From the NCBI GenBank assembly GCA_023053575.1, contig JAKZAP010000009.1, positions 14,303,869-14,367,868 on the forward strand: a stretch of DNA of 64,000 nucleotides, in the 5' to 3' direction. A program made the translations under genes and the position numbers. How positions within the stretch are numbered: the stretch's first letter is position 1; each line of letters opens with the position of its first letter. This stretch comes from Branchinecta lynchi. Taxonomy: Eukaryota > Arthropoda > Branchiopoda > Anostraca > Branchinectidae. The notes under the pieces are model-generated. The model was not told the origin of the DNA. It made no database searches and saw only the letters and a program-made list of their open reading frames with translations. This document shows positions 33,550-45,369 of the stretch, one piece after another.

Positions 33550-36500
33550 TTTTTTCGACGGCAATCGATAGCCATTGATGGGCTGATCAAAGTATATGTC
33601 ATCCATTTTTTGGTACAAAAATTCCTTCATGAGATACACCAGTTTGAAAATTTCAAAGGGGTTGACAACTTCATAGTAAGGTACATTGAAACCAAAAATA
33701 GGCGATACCAGTTATGATGCATATAGGGGACTTTTAAGCAACAGTCGACTGTTAGCCCATAATCATCTTCGGTAATGAGGGGTTTGCAGCTTTTGCTAGT
33801 TGGTATACCTGTTACTTGTTTCCGGTGTATTCGATGGTAAGAACAATTTGGTTCCCAATGGTAAGATATGCAAGGGACTTGTAAGTAATAATCGACTGTT
33901 ATGCTACAATCATCTTCTGCGATGATGGGTTTGCAGCTTTTGCTAGCTGGCGTACCCATTATTTGTTTCCGGTTAACTTAATGTATATCACGGGAGAGGG
34001 ACTTGTAAGTAGGAATCGGTTCACGAGGGGTTAGGAATTTTTGCAAATGGGTGCACATTGTATTCGATTTCTATAAATCTGACGGTAAGAAAGTTTGTGT
34101 CGATGGTCTATCAATGTAACCGAGGATTAACTGTTTACACAACGGATACAAACGAAAATGTAAAGCAATGAGGTAGTTTCATAATAATTAATAGTGTCAT
34201 CTATGGTATTTTAATCCTGAAAAGTTACGGATAGCTTTCTATTACCAACTAGATTATATAAGTCACGATGTCTACGATTGAAAAGGATAAAGTACAATTG
34301 ACTGCAAAGTTAATTTAGTCCCTTCTTCCTATATTATTTTGTTGTTGTTTTTACAACGCTGAAGAATACCTTTTGATCATATGATTAATTTTTTTAGAAC
34401 ATCCCGTTTAAAAAGCTTATGCTATAATCATCTTCAGCGATGAGGGGCTTGCAACTTTTGATAGCTGGTATATCCATTATTTGTTTCCGGTGAATTTGAT
34501 GTCAATCACGGGAGACGGACTTGTAAGTAAGAATCGGTTCACGAGGGGCTAGAAAATTTTGAAAATTGGTGCACATAGTATTCGATTTCTGTAAATATGA
34601 CAGTAAGAAAGTTTGTATCGATGGTCTATCGCTATAACCTAGGATTAACTGTTTACGCAACGGGTACAAACGATACGGTAATGTAAAACAATAAGGTAAT
34701 TTTGTAATAATTAATAGTGTCATCTATGGTATTTTAATCCTGAAAAGTTACGGATAGCTTTATAATATCAACTAGATTATATAAGATATTGTTCCAAGTT
34801 TTCATCCGTCACGATATCTACGATTGAAAAGGATAAAGTTCGACTTCGACGGCAATCGATAGCCGCTGATGAGCTGATCAAAGTGTATGTCATCCATTTT
34901 TTGGTAAAAAAATTCCTTTATGAGATACACCAGTTTGAAAGTTTCAAGGGGTTGACAACTTCAGTAGTAAGATACACACTGAAACCAAAAATAGGCGATA
35001 CCAGTTGTGAGACTTTTAGGGGACTTGTACGCGACAGGTGACTATTAGCTCATAATCATCTTCGGCAATGAGGGGTTTGCAGCTCTCGCTAGTTGGCGTA
35101 CCTGTCATTTGATGAACAATTTGGTTCCCAAATGTAAAACTTGCAAGGGACTTTTAAGTAATAATCGGCTGTTATGCTACACAAATCTTCAGCGATTATG
35201 GGTTTGTAACTTTTGCTAGTCGGTGTACCCATTATTTTTATCCGGTGAACTTGATGTCTATCACGGGAAAGGGACTTGTCAGTAGAATCGGTGCACGAGG
35301 GGCTAGAATTTTGTGCAAATTGTTGCAAATTGTATTCGATTTATATAGATCTGACGGTAAGAAAGTTTGTATCGTTGGTCTATCGCTGTAACCTAGGATT
35401 TACTGTTAACGCAACGGGTACAAACGATACTGTAATGTAAAACAAGGTAGTTTCGTAATAATTAATAGTGGTATTTTATGGTATTTTAATCCTAAAAAGT
35501 TACGGATAGCTTTATAATACCAACTAGATTATATAGGATATTATTCAAAGTTTTCATCCGTCACGATGTCTACGATTGAAAAGGATAAAGTTCAACTGAC
35601 TGCAAAGTCAATTTAGTCCCTTTTTCCGATATGCTTTTGTTGTGGTTAGGGCAATCGATAGCCCTTGAAGAGCTGATCAAAATATATGCCATCCATTTTT
35701 TTGAACAAAAATCCTTCATGAGATAAACCAGTTTGAAAGTTTCAGGGGGTTGACAACTTTAGGAGTAAGGTACACACTGAAACCAAAAATAGGCGATACC
35801 AGTTGTGAGACATGTAAGGGACTTGTAAGCAACAGTCGACTGTAAGCAACAATCGACTGTTAGCTCATAATCATCTTCGGCAACGAGGAGTTTGCAGCTT
35901 TTGCTAGTTGGTATACCTGTTATTTGTCTCAGGTGTATTCGATGGTAAGAACAATTTTGTTCCCAATTGTAAGACATGCATGGGACTTGTAAGTAATAAT
36001 CGGCTTTTATGCTATAATCATCTTCAGCGATGAGGGGTTTGCAACTTTTGATAGCTGGTGTACCATTATTTGTTTCAGGTGAATTTGATGTCAATCACGG
36101 GAGAGGGACTTGTAAGTAAGCACGAGGGGCTAGACATTTTTGAAAATTGGTGCACATTGTATTCGATTTCTGTAAATATGACAGTAAGAAAGTTTGTATC
36201 GATGGTCTATCGCTATAACCTAGGATTAACTGTTTACGCAACGGGTACAAACGATACGGTAATGTAAAACAATAAGGTAGTTTTGTAATAATTAATAGTG
36301 TCATCTATGTTATTTTAATCCTGAAACGTTACGGATAGCCTTCTTCCGATATTGTTTTGTTGTTGGTTTTACAACGCTAAAGAACATCTTTTGATTATGT
36401 TATTATTCTTTTTAGAACATACCGTTTTAAAAGTTTCGATAAGTTGACAATTTCAGCATTTAACCGACAGCGAAGAAACAAAATATATAACCTAATATAT

Positions 36501-36780
36501 AACCTATAACCTAGGATTAACTGTTTACGCAACGGGTACAAACGATACGGTAATGTAAAACAATAAGGTAGTTTTGTAATAATTAATAGTGTCATCTATG
36601 TTATTTTAATCCTGAAACGTTACGGATAGCCTTCTTCCGATATTGTTTTGTTGTTGGTTTTACAACGCTAAAGAACATCTTTTGATTATGTTATTATTCT
36701 TTTTAGAACATACCGTTTTAAAAGTTTCGATAAGTTGACAATTTCAGCATTTAACCGACAGCGAAGAAACAAAACCAAAG
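33550..36780. repeat. Complex tandem repeat region
   Basis: Units of roughly 0.8-1.3 kb start near 33560, 34853 and 35649 with GCAATCGATAGCC. Each contains smaller repeats of about 147 bp with CATCTTCGGCAATGAGGGGT and a block GGATTAACTGTTTACGCAAC. The right edge is a very recent direct duplication: about 264 bp at 36218-36480 recurs at 36511-36774. The many minus-strand frames with similar peptides are shadows of the repetition. Confidence 0.75.
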
Positions 36781-36808
36781 TGTTGCGAGAGCAACACTTT
36801 GGTTTTGT
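36778..36808. repeat. GTGTTGCGAGAGCAACAC hairpin, second copy
   Basis: The same 18-nt palindrome, again followed by TTTGGTTTTG, directly at the right edge of the duplicated block. Confidence 0.6.
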
Positions 36809-37602
36809 TTTGGGGACAACTGTTGGCATGTGCGCGAATCATATTTTGGCAGCTTCACTGTATTTCTTACTAGATAATTTTTCCCAGCATAGGGATTTGA
36901 AAATAAATGTACAGTAGCCAAGGCACATAACACACTTTTATCATGTTCGCACTCTGAACTTTCATCTATACCTTCTGTTAAGAGTGAGTGATGCTTCTGG
37001 GTCAGCTTACTACCTTACAGAGCTTCGTGGGTTCATTAGAATCTGAACCGTAATTTGCACGAAAATTAGACCTTATAGCAAATTAAATAGCTGATATGAA
37101 CTAAATTTGACACACGATGTTCAAACCAACACTGCCGTTGGAATCAGGTTTAAAATTTGGCATACAAACATGTCTTGCAGTCAGGGGGTCGCTAACCAAA
37201 ACTCGAGGGGGGGGGGAGGGCAAGGCACCTGCCGGCGCTCTCCGCCTATCTTAGCTTTTCGGCGCACATATAGTAATAAAACGTGCAGTACCTTGCAAGC
37301 GTTGAAGTCTGAAGAAGCGTAGTCGTATCTACGAGCTTAGGGCCGGTTTGAAGGGCTTGTGGCGTGGGAGTTGACTACATCAAAATATACGACAGATTTC
37401 CAGCAGGGCTCAAGAGTCACACCAGTTGGCAGGGGCGTCACTAAGGGGGGGGGGGGAGGGGGTAATCCCCGCCCCCAAAGGTCTTGAGAAAGTACTTTCG
37501 TCGGGCGAAGTGCCGGCAAACACAGAAGAGATAACATTTTGTATGCTTTTGTCAGGCGTCGGTTGACTCGTCGGCACATCGGGCTCTTTTTATACGCAAG
37601 AA

Positions 37603-37850
37603 ATGAAATCCTGCAAACATTTGTCGGGCAAAACACTTAAGAAATCGAATCCTGCATGCTTTTGTCGCGCCTCGGTATTCTCGTCGGCAAACATTTGTCG
37701 GGCAAAACACTTAAGAAATCGAATCCTGCATGCTTTTGTCGCGCCTCGGTATTCTCGTCGGCACAAAGTGTTGCTCTCGCAACACTTTAGCCGGCGAAGC
37801 CGGACAAAGGTTGCCGCAACACTTCACGTTGCCCGGGCAACGTAGGTCTA
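37603..37850. repeat. Direct repeat plus GTTGC hairpin cluster
   Basis: A segment of about 77 bp with AAACATTTGTCGGGCAAAAC and CTTTTGTCGCGCCTCGGTAT occurs twice in tandem (37614-37690, 37687-37763). It is followed by GTGTTGCTCTCGCAACAC, GCCGGCGAAGCCGG and GTTGCCCGGGCAAC, three different hairpins in a row. Confidence 0.6.
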
Positions 37851-37899
37851 GTTTGTCTTGGGATTTGCACTTTAGGCTTCCTTTATTTTAAGATTCCAG

Positions 37900-38345
37900 C
37901 GAATTTCACAAAATCGAACTCTCGATTGATAAGCTTGTAGTGAATTTGACATGACGAGCTGAAGATGGAGATAAAGTACTTTCACTTGCGTTTTAAGTTT
38001 CTCTATTTAGGGTTTCAGCAAAATTGTTCAGTTATGTGCTTAGTTTGTTCAGTGCTTAGTTTATTCAGTTGATTAAATGTTCGCCCGTTTACTGAATGTA
38101 AAGGTTGTACTGTTTTTGTTTCGTTTTTGTTCATGGCCCTTGCTAACCAACTGTTTGAATTGTTATTTGAGTACTTGGCCTGACTAGGCCGACGGGGAAA
38201 TAAACTAATTGACTAATTCAAGTGTTCAGTTATGTGCCTCGTCTATTTTATGCCTGCGACCCAACCTCTCGATTGATAAGCAAGTGCTGGATGTGACTAG
38301 ACGGGCTGAAAGTAGCATACTTTCAGTTGTGCTTTAAGTTTCATT
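37900..38345. repeat. Diverged direct repeat upstream of exon 5
   Basis: Segments at about 37915-38010 and 38265-38345 share CTCTCGATTGATAAGC, GACGAGCTGAAG/GACGGGCTGAAAG and TTTTAAGTTTC. This argues that the open frame just upstream of the exon 5 acceptor is repeat, not coding. Confidence 0.5.
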
Positions 38346-38352
38346 ATTCCAG

Positions 38353-38488
38353 GATTCCAATGAATTTCTCCTTCGACCCAACAGTCTTGATCGATAAGCG
38401 AATACTGGATGCTTTACTGAGGAAAGATCTCACATTGGGCCAAGCTTCCGCCATGTTGGGTCTGGCGGAGACTGAGATATATGCCCAG
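38353..38488 (+). CDS. AT-hook/psq gene, exon 5 (second HTH-like segment)
   Basis: The acceptor CATTATTCCAG|G is in phase 2, matching the outer donor of exon 4, and the donor CCCAG|GTATGT is in phase 0. The peptide includes DKRILDALLRKDLTLGQASA followed by MLGLAETEIYAQ. The alternation of a basic helix, a D-L-T-L turn and a small-residue helix is what a second helix-turn-helix would look like, related in style to the psq motif of exons 3-4. This is pattern reading; a profile search would decide. Confidence 0.7.
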
Positions 38489-39097
38489 GTATGTAGTTAG
38501 AATAGATTAGATTAAATTTTGTTTTACGCATGTGTACAAAACATTTTGCAGCACCTCCTAAAGACCCAAAGGGCTTGTGGCAGTAATAATAAATCAACTT
38601 TTTTTTTTTCGATCCTGTTTATAAGGGTATAATAACACCAACTAGATTTCTTCTCCAAAAAAAACTGAGAGTGATTTTTTCAAATTCACTATTGCGAAAA
38701 ATAGCATAGGGAAATGTCAAGAAAATTCACTAACATACTACATTATATACTATTACTTTACATAATCGTCATGCAATATTCAATTTGGTTTCTCAATTTG
38801 GCCCATAATACAGTATCACTGATATTATACACAAATTGTTTGTGTTACAATAGTATTCAATCATCGGGTCGAATACTTATGACTACGTATAGAAACACTG
38901 AAATCACTATTAATAAAACAAACATAAACTTGGTCACGTCACAAGTGATAAAATAACAACAATATAGTCAGACAGAGTTAATTTAATTAATATTCTGTTC
39001 TTCTTGTATCAGAGTGCCAGCTGTGGCCAGTGATAATACTTTTTACTCTCGTTAGAGTAAAAGAAAATATCCGAAAAATCAAGGTCCAATATCAATA
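38489..39097. other. Start of intron 5, no recognised features
   Basis: AT-rich DNA; an 80-codon frame at 38714-38956 is AT-driven and shows no domain. Confidence 0.4.
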
Positions 39098-39915
39098 AGA
39101 ACAAGACCAAAGGTTTCGATGGGATCCCAAAAATGTAATATTTGATCCAGACAATTTGATCTTGTACATAGACCTTCTTTCAGCCGAAGCTGACTGCGAA
39201 TCATATTTGACGGTGCTCCGTTTTGCACCGTGAAATGTCCTTGAACATTTTTACTATTAAGGTTTAGAAACAGAAGAAGGCCAACGGCTAATCATCTGAG
39301 AAAACCAAGCTACGGATATGGATTCACCATGTACGTATTTACCCCTAGGCTATACGTCACACCTACTTAGACGAATTTGATCGAATCTTCCTGCCTTACT
39401 TATTCCGTCACCAGTTTCGACCAGATTCCGGGCGAACTATATGTCCGGGTAGAAAATGGTTGGGAAAAGCGGGTTCAGCATGTCTTCTTACCCCTGAATC
39501 GAACATCAAATCAACTTCAGATAAAACTTGCACTTTTGTTTCGGACTGATTCCGGGCGAACTACTTGTCCGACAAGAAAATGATTCATCAATCAACTTTA
39601 TTTCCGGTTTTGACCATTCTCTGGGCAAACTAACTACTTGCCGGCGAGAAAATGGTTTTCATATTCGTTCAGCACGTCTTCTTACCCCTAAGTCTACTAT
39701 CTCATTAGCTGTTTAAAAAAAAATGTTCGCCCTTAATTTGAAACCCCTCGCCCACTCCTAAATGTTGAGCTATAGAGCCCATCTACGAACTCGACCTCTC
39801 ACCTTGACAAAAAAAAAAATTCATCAAAATTTCTCGTTCCCTTCGAGAGTTATCGTGCTTACAGACGGACAGACGGTCAACTTTTACGAAGTCATAAGTA
39901 TCCATCGACTCAAAG
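39098..39915 (+). mobile_element. 1.4-kb element family, degenerate copy
   Basis: Starts AACAAGACCAAAGGTTTCGA like 507, keeps three or four worn 137-bp units and the CTTCGAGAGTTATCGTGC segment, and ends near GTATCCATCGACTC where the TTAA-type MITE begins. A foldback-family fragment is inserted near 39180-39235. Confidence 0.6.
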
Positions 39916-40348
39916 GACCCCTCTTGCCTATTCTGCCTTTTATTATATACCTAGCTTCCTTACGGAACTACAAGCTTCTAAAATCCCCACCTTCTCCATT
40001 GTTTCGTTATGTGCCTACAAGTTTTTGGCGCTTTTACGACCGTGCCGAGTTTTGTCCCTTAAACATCGCAAAGTTTGCCTGAATGTTCAAGGTCTGCTGA
40101 CAACTCTTTCACACATAAAGATGTCTGAATCTTCTGTTTTTGACTTCTTTCAGCTACTTCATATTCCTACTTCAGAACCACGGCGCTTTCAGTTTTCAAA
40201 TGTTTTGCGCCAAGCCTCCACGTCCGTGAGCAGGAATACTGGATAGAATCAACAAGCACTAAAAAGATAATCGCTAAATGCAGATGAAAAGTAACAGTAC
40301 TTCCGAAAATTCTGATCCGTAAAGATCATTTCTAGTAAGCGATGTGCT
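39914..40348 (-). mobile_element. TTAA-type MITE, inverted relative of 2297-2746
   Basis: Begins AGGACCCCTCTTGCC after TCAA (a decayed TTAA) and ends GATGTGCT before TTAA at 40349-40352. Confidence 0.6.
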
Positions 40349-40692
40349 TTAACGTTTAGGGATCCCAAAATCTAAACTGTGAGCCCTTGACGCCATCTGA
40401 ATACTTTGCTCAGAACTTTGATTTCCCAACTGCACGCCACCTGGTAATGCTCCATCGTTTTTTACATCGCTCAAGAGATGGCGCTTTTAGATGTTTTCTT
40501 GAGAGAACTAGTTTGAGGGAAACTGAAGAAGGGAAGAGTTATTGAGTACCAAACTGATTATACAAATAAGACAGTCAAGTTTATATGTGGTTTACCGGTA
40601 CTGGGCCACGAATGCCGCTGCTTCTACCCAAGACCCTTTTCCTTTTTAAAAATGCGACAAACGCTCAATAAACCGCAAATACATTCACTTAA

Positions 40693-41494
40693 AGGACCCA
40701 GAGATGGGCGAATCCGGATTCGGATTCGAATTCGAATCCAGGATTCGTCCTTCGGGCCGGATTCGAATCTTCTGCTTGGCAGGCTGGATTCGGACTCGGA
40801 TTCCAAACCCTCAGTTTTACGAATCCGCTCACATTCCTAGACTCACCATGCCAGCTTCCGTTTTTCCAATTTTTACACAGTGTGCCTAGGCAATCCAACT
40901 TTTTGGTCTCCACCTCCAACCATCCTCAGTAATCTATCACGTTATCTGATACCTTAGATATCCGTGCTTTTTGTCACCTCTGATTTTTAAACCATTACCT
41001 ATGTACATGATTTGATTTTTGTTAAGGTCGGATTCGAATCCGGATTCGAATCCTCAGCATGAAATGGTGGATTAGGAATCGGATTCGTACCTAGCCCTGG
41101 ATTCGGATTCGAATCCTTTCATGATCGGATTCGCCCATCTCTGAAAGGACCCTCGCACTATTCACTCTTCAACTTACAATATTCTGAGATATTTGAATAC
41201 TTTAAACTAGGCTGTGCTCTCAATAAATAACCCACGGTGTGGGCTATTTGAAGCCTTTTCCGAGACCCATTGGTTTATAGCGAAAACAGGGAAACAATTT
41301 ACATAACCGGTTTTCTGATGGAAAAACTTCTCACAGACACTCCGAAGGTAGCAAAAGACGGCTAATGAGAAAATCAGGTTGGTTTTGTTAGAGGGGTTAG
41401 AACGTACCGCACCAAATTGGGGTCTCCGGGTTTAGAAATATATGCAGTGATTGTGGAAGTAGGTTACATTAGTATTATAGGTAAGACAGGTCCT
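40693..41494 (+). mobile_element. TTAA-flanked MITE split by a hAT-like MITE
   Basis: TTAA lies at 40689-40692 and 41495-41498. The element begins AGGACC and, after the insertion, resumes with the CTCGCACTATTCACTCTTCA segment, ending ACAGGTCCT. The body matches 22916-23231 in inverse orientation. The interruption is 40699-41143 plus its duplication. Confidence 0.8.
40699..41143 (+). mobile_element. hAT-like MITE with CAGAGATGGGCG ends
   Basis: Perfect 12-bp inverted ends CAGAGATGGGCG / CGCCCATCTCTG and a perfect 8-bp duplication AAAGGACC at 40691-40698 and 41144-41151. GGATTCGAATCC-type palindromes fill the subterminal zones. It is the shorter sister of 1950-2881. Confidence 0.92.
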
Positions 41495-41994
41495 TTAAAA
41501 TAAGACAACAAAGGTTGCTACACGCAAGAGAAAAACCCGTTGCTCACCACCTGGACCAGGTTCGGCGATGCCAGGGTTCTTGATTTACCTCCATGAGCAT
41601 AATGTATCGTCATTGAGTTGATCTGTGACTATTAAATTATTACCATGCAGTAGTCTCCTTTCATTTTTGTTCCTTTTCTTGTGCGAAACTGATTACTCTG
41701 TCGGACGAGAATGATAATGTCTTGGTCGTTGTTGTAAGTGAACCATAGAAAGGTGGGCTTGTGTCAAGCAGAAGTTTGTGTTAGGACTAGCGTCAGTTCA
41801 TTAGCGTGTTCAGGTTCTATCACGGATATCTATGATATCAGCCACAAGTAAATATTTCGTTAACTAAATATAATAACGCGAGCACAGAATCTTAAGAATG
41901 TTAGAAATAAATAATAAAGCTCATTTTAAGTATTCCTTCAGCTCAAGCTGATTGCGAATCATATTTGACGGTAAATATCCTTTGAGCCCAAGCT

Positions 41995-42200
41995 GACTTT
42001 GAAACATGTATTCAAACAATGTTTACAACGGATACGTCAGCTACGTTTCTTCATGAGCGATATTTCGGCCCTTCTTGGCAAGGGTCCTCGTCAGGCTGTC
42101 AATCTTCTGAGTCAGCGTCGGGGAAGGAATCAAACCTGTAATCTACAGGTTTACAGGTCTGTTTCCTTTAAACCTGTACGGACGGTGCAAAACGGAAAAC
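41995..42200 (+). repeat. Foldback-family arm
   Basis: Contains GACTTTGAAACATGTATT, CAACGGATACGTCAGCTACG and GGCAAGGGTCCTCGTCAGGC, like the left arm of 3174-3467, with a shortened right part. Confidence 0.6.
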
Positions 42201-42494
42201 CAAAATGCAGAAGAATCTCTACTCTTTCGACGACCCAATCGAACAACAAAAATAGCAGCCAGTGTCCAGAATGAAATCATACCACCAGCTTTAACTCAAA
42301 CCAATTTTCAGTGAAGAAGTTCACAAAATCAGGCTTTAAGAATCTTCGATTGTTTTTCCACAGGTTCGTCTTCCAGTTTGAGTGGGTTGAGCATGAAGAG
42401 GACCATTGCCAAGAAAGGCTGAAATATAGCTCTAATGAAAGGTAGCTGACTCATCCGTTTTGCATCGTCAAATAAGGCTCATTTTTGCTGGGAT

Positions 42495-42625
42495 CGAGGG
42501 GTTGCTCTCTCTCCGCCACCGGTGTACACCTCGGCGCGGCACCGGCACGTCACCGCAGTACCGGCATGGCACCGCGGCACACGCCACTTGGTGTACATCT
42601 TTTTTCAAGAGTGAGCAACCCCTCG
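42495..42625. mobile_element. GAGGGGTTGC-type hAT-like MITE
   Basis: Left end CGAGGGGTTGCTCTCTC, right end GAGTGAGCAACCCCTCG. Flanks GCTGGGAT and GCTGAGAT (one difference) form an 8-bp duplication. The interior is GGTGTACACC, a GGCACCG run and CCACTTGGTGTACATC. It lies 65 bp before the acceptor of exon 6. Confidence 0.85.
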
Positions 42626-42689
42626 GCTGAGATATCGGCAAAAAGAAACATTTCGCAACTTCGGGCTCAACATCTGTGTTTTCTTTAAG

Positions 42690-42863
42690 GTTCAGATGCA
42701 CTTTAGAGAGCGCACCGCAACAGCAACAAATGAGATGGACGACCGAAGTTCAGACGGCGAAGGCCGCCTCCGTATCGACGAATCAAAACACGAAGTTCTT
42801 GCGTCAAGTTCAAAATTTCGAAGCCAACACATCGAGCCAGTAAATACAAATAGAATTGACTGA
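42690..42863 (+). CDS. AT-hook/psq gene, last exon
   Basis: The acceptor GTTTTCTTTAAG|G is in phase 0, matching exon 5. The peptide of 57 residues starts VQMHFRERTATATNEMDD and is rich in S, D, E, K and R. It ends at TGA 42861-42863. It has no known domain; the composition suits a disordered C-terminal tail. A possible donor inside (GCCA|GTAAAT at 42840) would also leave in phase 0 but is not needed. The nearest AATAAA is at 43215 within a repeat. Confidence 0.62.
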   Translation, partial: VQMHFRERTATATNEMDDRSSDGEGRLRIDESKHEVLASSSKFRSQHIEPVNTNRID

Positions 42864-42961
42864 ATATTTTTTTTACTCTGTAACCTGATATTTTTATTAA
42901 AAGTCGTAATTCATTTCTAGGTCTTAGTGTTTCAGATAGGAGAAATGCTGCGAGCAGACTA

Positions 42962-43128
42962 CACTGTAAAATAATATCTTGCAGTATTTTCTACTGGGAT
43001 TGATCTTGTCTCTCCTGAGATAAGATAATCTCTAATTCGAATTAATTTTATCTTAGTAGAGGTAAGGTTAATCCCAGTAGTAAATACTGCAGTTAACTTT
43101 AATCCTTACTCGGAGTAACTTTTTACAG
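42962..43128. mobile_element. Tc1-like MITE with CACTGTAAAA ends
   Basis: Left end CACTGTAAAATAA, right end AACTTTTTACAG, flanked by TA at 42960-42961 and 43129-43130. The whole element is a near palindrome with TACTGGGATT / AATCCCAGTA arms. Relatives are at 12903-13245 and 30194-30310, with a remnant at 29218-29302. Confidence 0.7.
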
Positions 43129-43129
43129 T

Positions 43130-44416
43130 ATATCAAGGTCGGGCAGTAGCGGAATGGGATTCCTGCCAGGACTTTTAGCATCATCATTGTCAAGAGGGGC
43201 CGAAATATAGCTCTAATAAATAAAATGTAACTGAGGTATTCATTTTGCTCGTCAAATGTCATTCATGAATTTCCATTTGGAAAAGTTCAAATTGTTGAGC
43301 TTCCTGACGAAAGTGCAAAAAATCCGGCCGGAAAAACTGATTCGTCTGTTCGCAGCATTTTGTCCGGGTTCTCATTTTCTCCATAACGCTTCCCTAGTCC
43401 TCATGCCATTAACGCAGCGTTTGGAAGCAGAGGGAAATTCGAACAGAATCCGGTATTGCAGACAGGCTAATAATGTTAATACAGACGGAAAAAAATGTTT
43501 CCTCAAGGCAAAAAATTTAAAGAAAATACTCGACACCAGTATTTACGTCTGCTGCTCTCAAACCTCTACAAAACAGACATTCGTCCTGCCCTCCCGATGA
43601 AAAATTAATCTGAAAATAGTACTATGAAGTAGTACGAAAAAGTAGCATGCAGTACTAACAATGCTACTACATGCTTCTACTTCAAGGCTACTGTGCTACT
43701 GCATACTACTATATGCTACTATTAGAAAGACCGGATGCTACTACGGCAAGACATGATGCTATTGGATTCTACTACATAAGATTGGACCAGTCTAAGGCAC
43801 ATTAAATGATAGTATTCTTTGCTATTAAATAGTATTACATGCAACGTTTTCGTACTACTACGCAGGCTAGAAATTTTTCATCGGCTTGAATATGGATGCC
43901 AGGTTTGGCGCGCCGGATTCGAAAATTGAGCGGACTCAACAGACGACATGAACTTTTCATGGCTTTTGGGAGGTCCTATCTGTCGTCGGAGCTCTTTCGC
44001 AACATTCTGCCAGATTTTCAGACAACACCTGAAAATAAACACCCCACCCGAGGATCAATTTCGGGGAAGCAAAGGTTAAAGCTCCCTCCTGCAAATTGCA
44101 GTGTTTGGTATGATCGTTCATTCGTACCGTACTTCTGCAAAAATGTTAACAGTTCATTGACTTGACTTAAACTGTGACCTCAAGTGTTTCATCTTTGATG
44201 TGTCAGTGCTGTTCGATTTGGATAACTATGGCTAATTAATAAACTTGATTTGGTTTGAAAAGCTAGGTAGTTTTTTTTTAATCTTCTTCGCCAACGCCTT
44301 TAACGGAATTCCGTTCAAGTATACCGCAATTCCTGTGTACTGGACTGTAGTCCATGTCCGTTTGAACGCTACATTAATGCGTTATTAAAATAAGGTGAAA
44401 TTTTATAAATTTTGTT
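43130..44416. other. Intergenic DNA with unrecognised frames
   Basis: Plus-strand frames of 114 codons (43256-43600) and 89 codons (43896-44165) have ordinary composition but no recognised domain, no clear splice sites and no conserved start. AATTAATAAACTTGATTTGG at 44232 could be a retroposon tail following the second. The stretch 43600-43890 repeats text also found at 21840-22100 (GATGCTACTACATGCTTCTA, GGCTACTGTGCTACTGC) and at 5440-5660. Confidence 0.35.
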
Positions 44417-44600
44417 AGCAGCCAATACTCTTGATGACTATCTCTCCTTGCCGATGCAAAATCTCCGGGTAGCTAGCGGAAGAAAGGCAGAAGTGGTGTC
44501 ACAGCTGCTCCCAAAGATCGCGGTGATTGATTGACACAGGATTTGAGTTTGAGTAACTACGGACACGCTTACTCCTTCTTCCTGAGGATCACTGGCGATT
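44417..44600 (-). repeat. Dispersed repeat shared with the palindrome arms
   Basis: AATACTCTTGATGACTATCT through GCTAGCGGAAGAAAGGCAGA matches the arm at 27820-27900, and the right part matches 13676-13760 inverted. Confidence 0.6.
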
Positions 44601-45369
44601 CCGCCGCGTCGAACAGTGCGCGCGCGACCCGGCAGAGTTCGGCCGAGCCTTCGTACAAATAACGCCGCGAGATTCGAAACAGTTTTGGTCAGTGGAAGCA
44701 TCATTTGTGTGAAATCAGCATGGCCGCATCTCGAATAGCACTGATTTTAGGCAGTGAAAATTAGGAACTACAACACCGCCGTTTTTGTGTTTTTTTTAAA
44801 TGCAATATCTGATTTGCTAACATATACTTTGGATGAAGAAATTAAACCGGGTTAGCCATCCTGAAATTTGAACAGCCTGCGAATCCTGCGAAGTATATAC
44901 GTACTTAAAGAGCGGTCATTCCCTCGCGCCTAGGTTTCCCACGAATTTTTAGTATACTTCCAACAGATGGGCCCGATTACCCGCTTTCGTTGGATTTACG
45001 GCAGATTCCTACCAGGAAGACATTCCACGCGCCCACTTTTATAGCATCACATGGGACCAAGAACTGTTCAGACGACGTTCAACTGTTTGGGTTTGACTGG
45101 AAAACTAGAAAGAAAACCCCAATTCCGAATATTTTTATCGTTTGTACCAAAACATATAGAATTGACAGTAAACACCTTGTGACTATTTCTAAGTCAAATA
45201 TAGTTGACTTGTAGTCTTTACGTATACGACAATGCAAAACGGATCCGTCAGCTACATATTATTAGAGCTATATTTCGGCCCTCCTTGGCAAGGGTCCTCT
45301 TCAGGCTCAAGCTGGAAAATCAAACTTGATTCTCAAGTTTTGAAACCATCTTGGGCTGAAGGAAAATTT

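Noticed and set aside
33627..36595. Minus-strand ORFs sharing near-identical peptides
   Set aside because: They follow the satellite period and break where units diverge.
37337..37636. Minus-strand ORF with a proline run
   Set aside because: The run is encoded by a G homopolymer in repetitive DNA; no splice or domain support.
38301..38352. Longer exon 5 using an upstream AG that would fit a phase-1 donor
   Set aside because: The added stretch belongs to a diverged repeat also present near 37950, and the acceptor at 38352 has the better pyrimidine tract.
43896..44165. 89-codon ORF followed by an AATAAA-like tail, considered as a LINE C-terminus
   Set aside because: No reverse-transcriptase or endonuclease motif can be seen; left as unrecognised.
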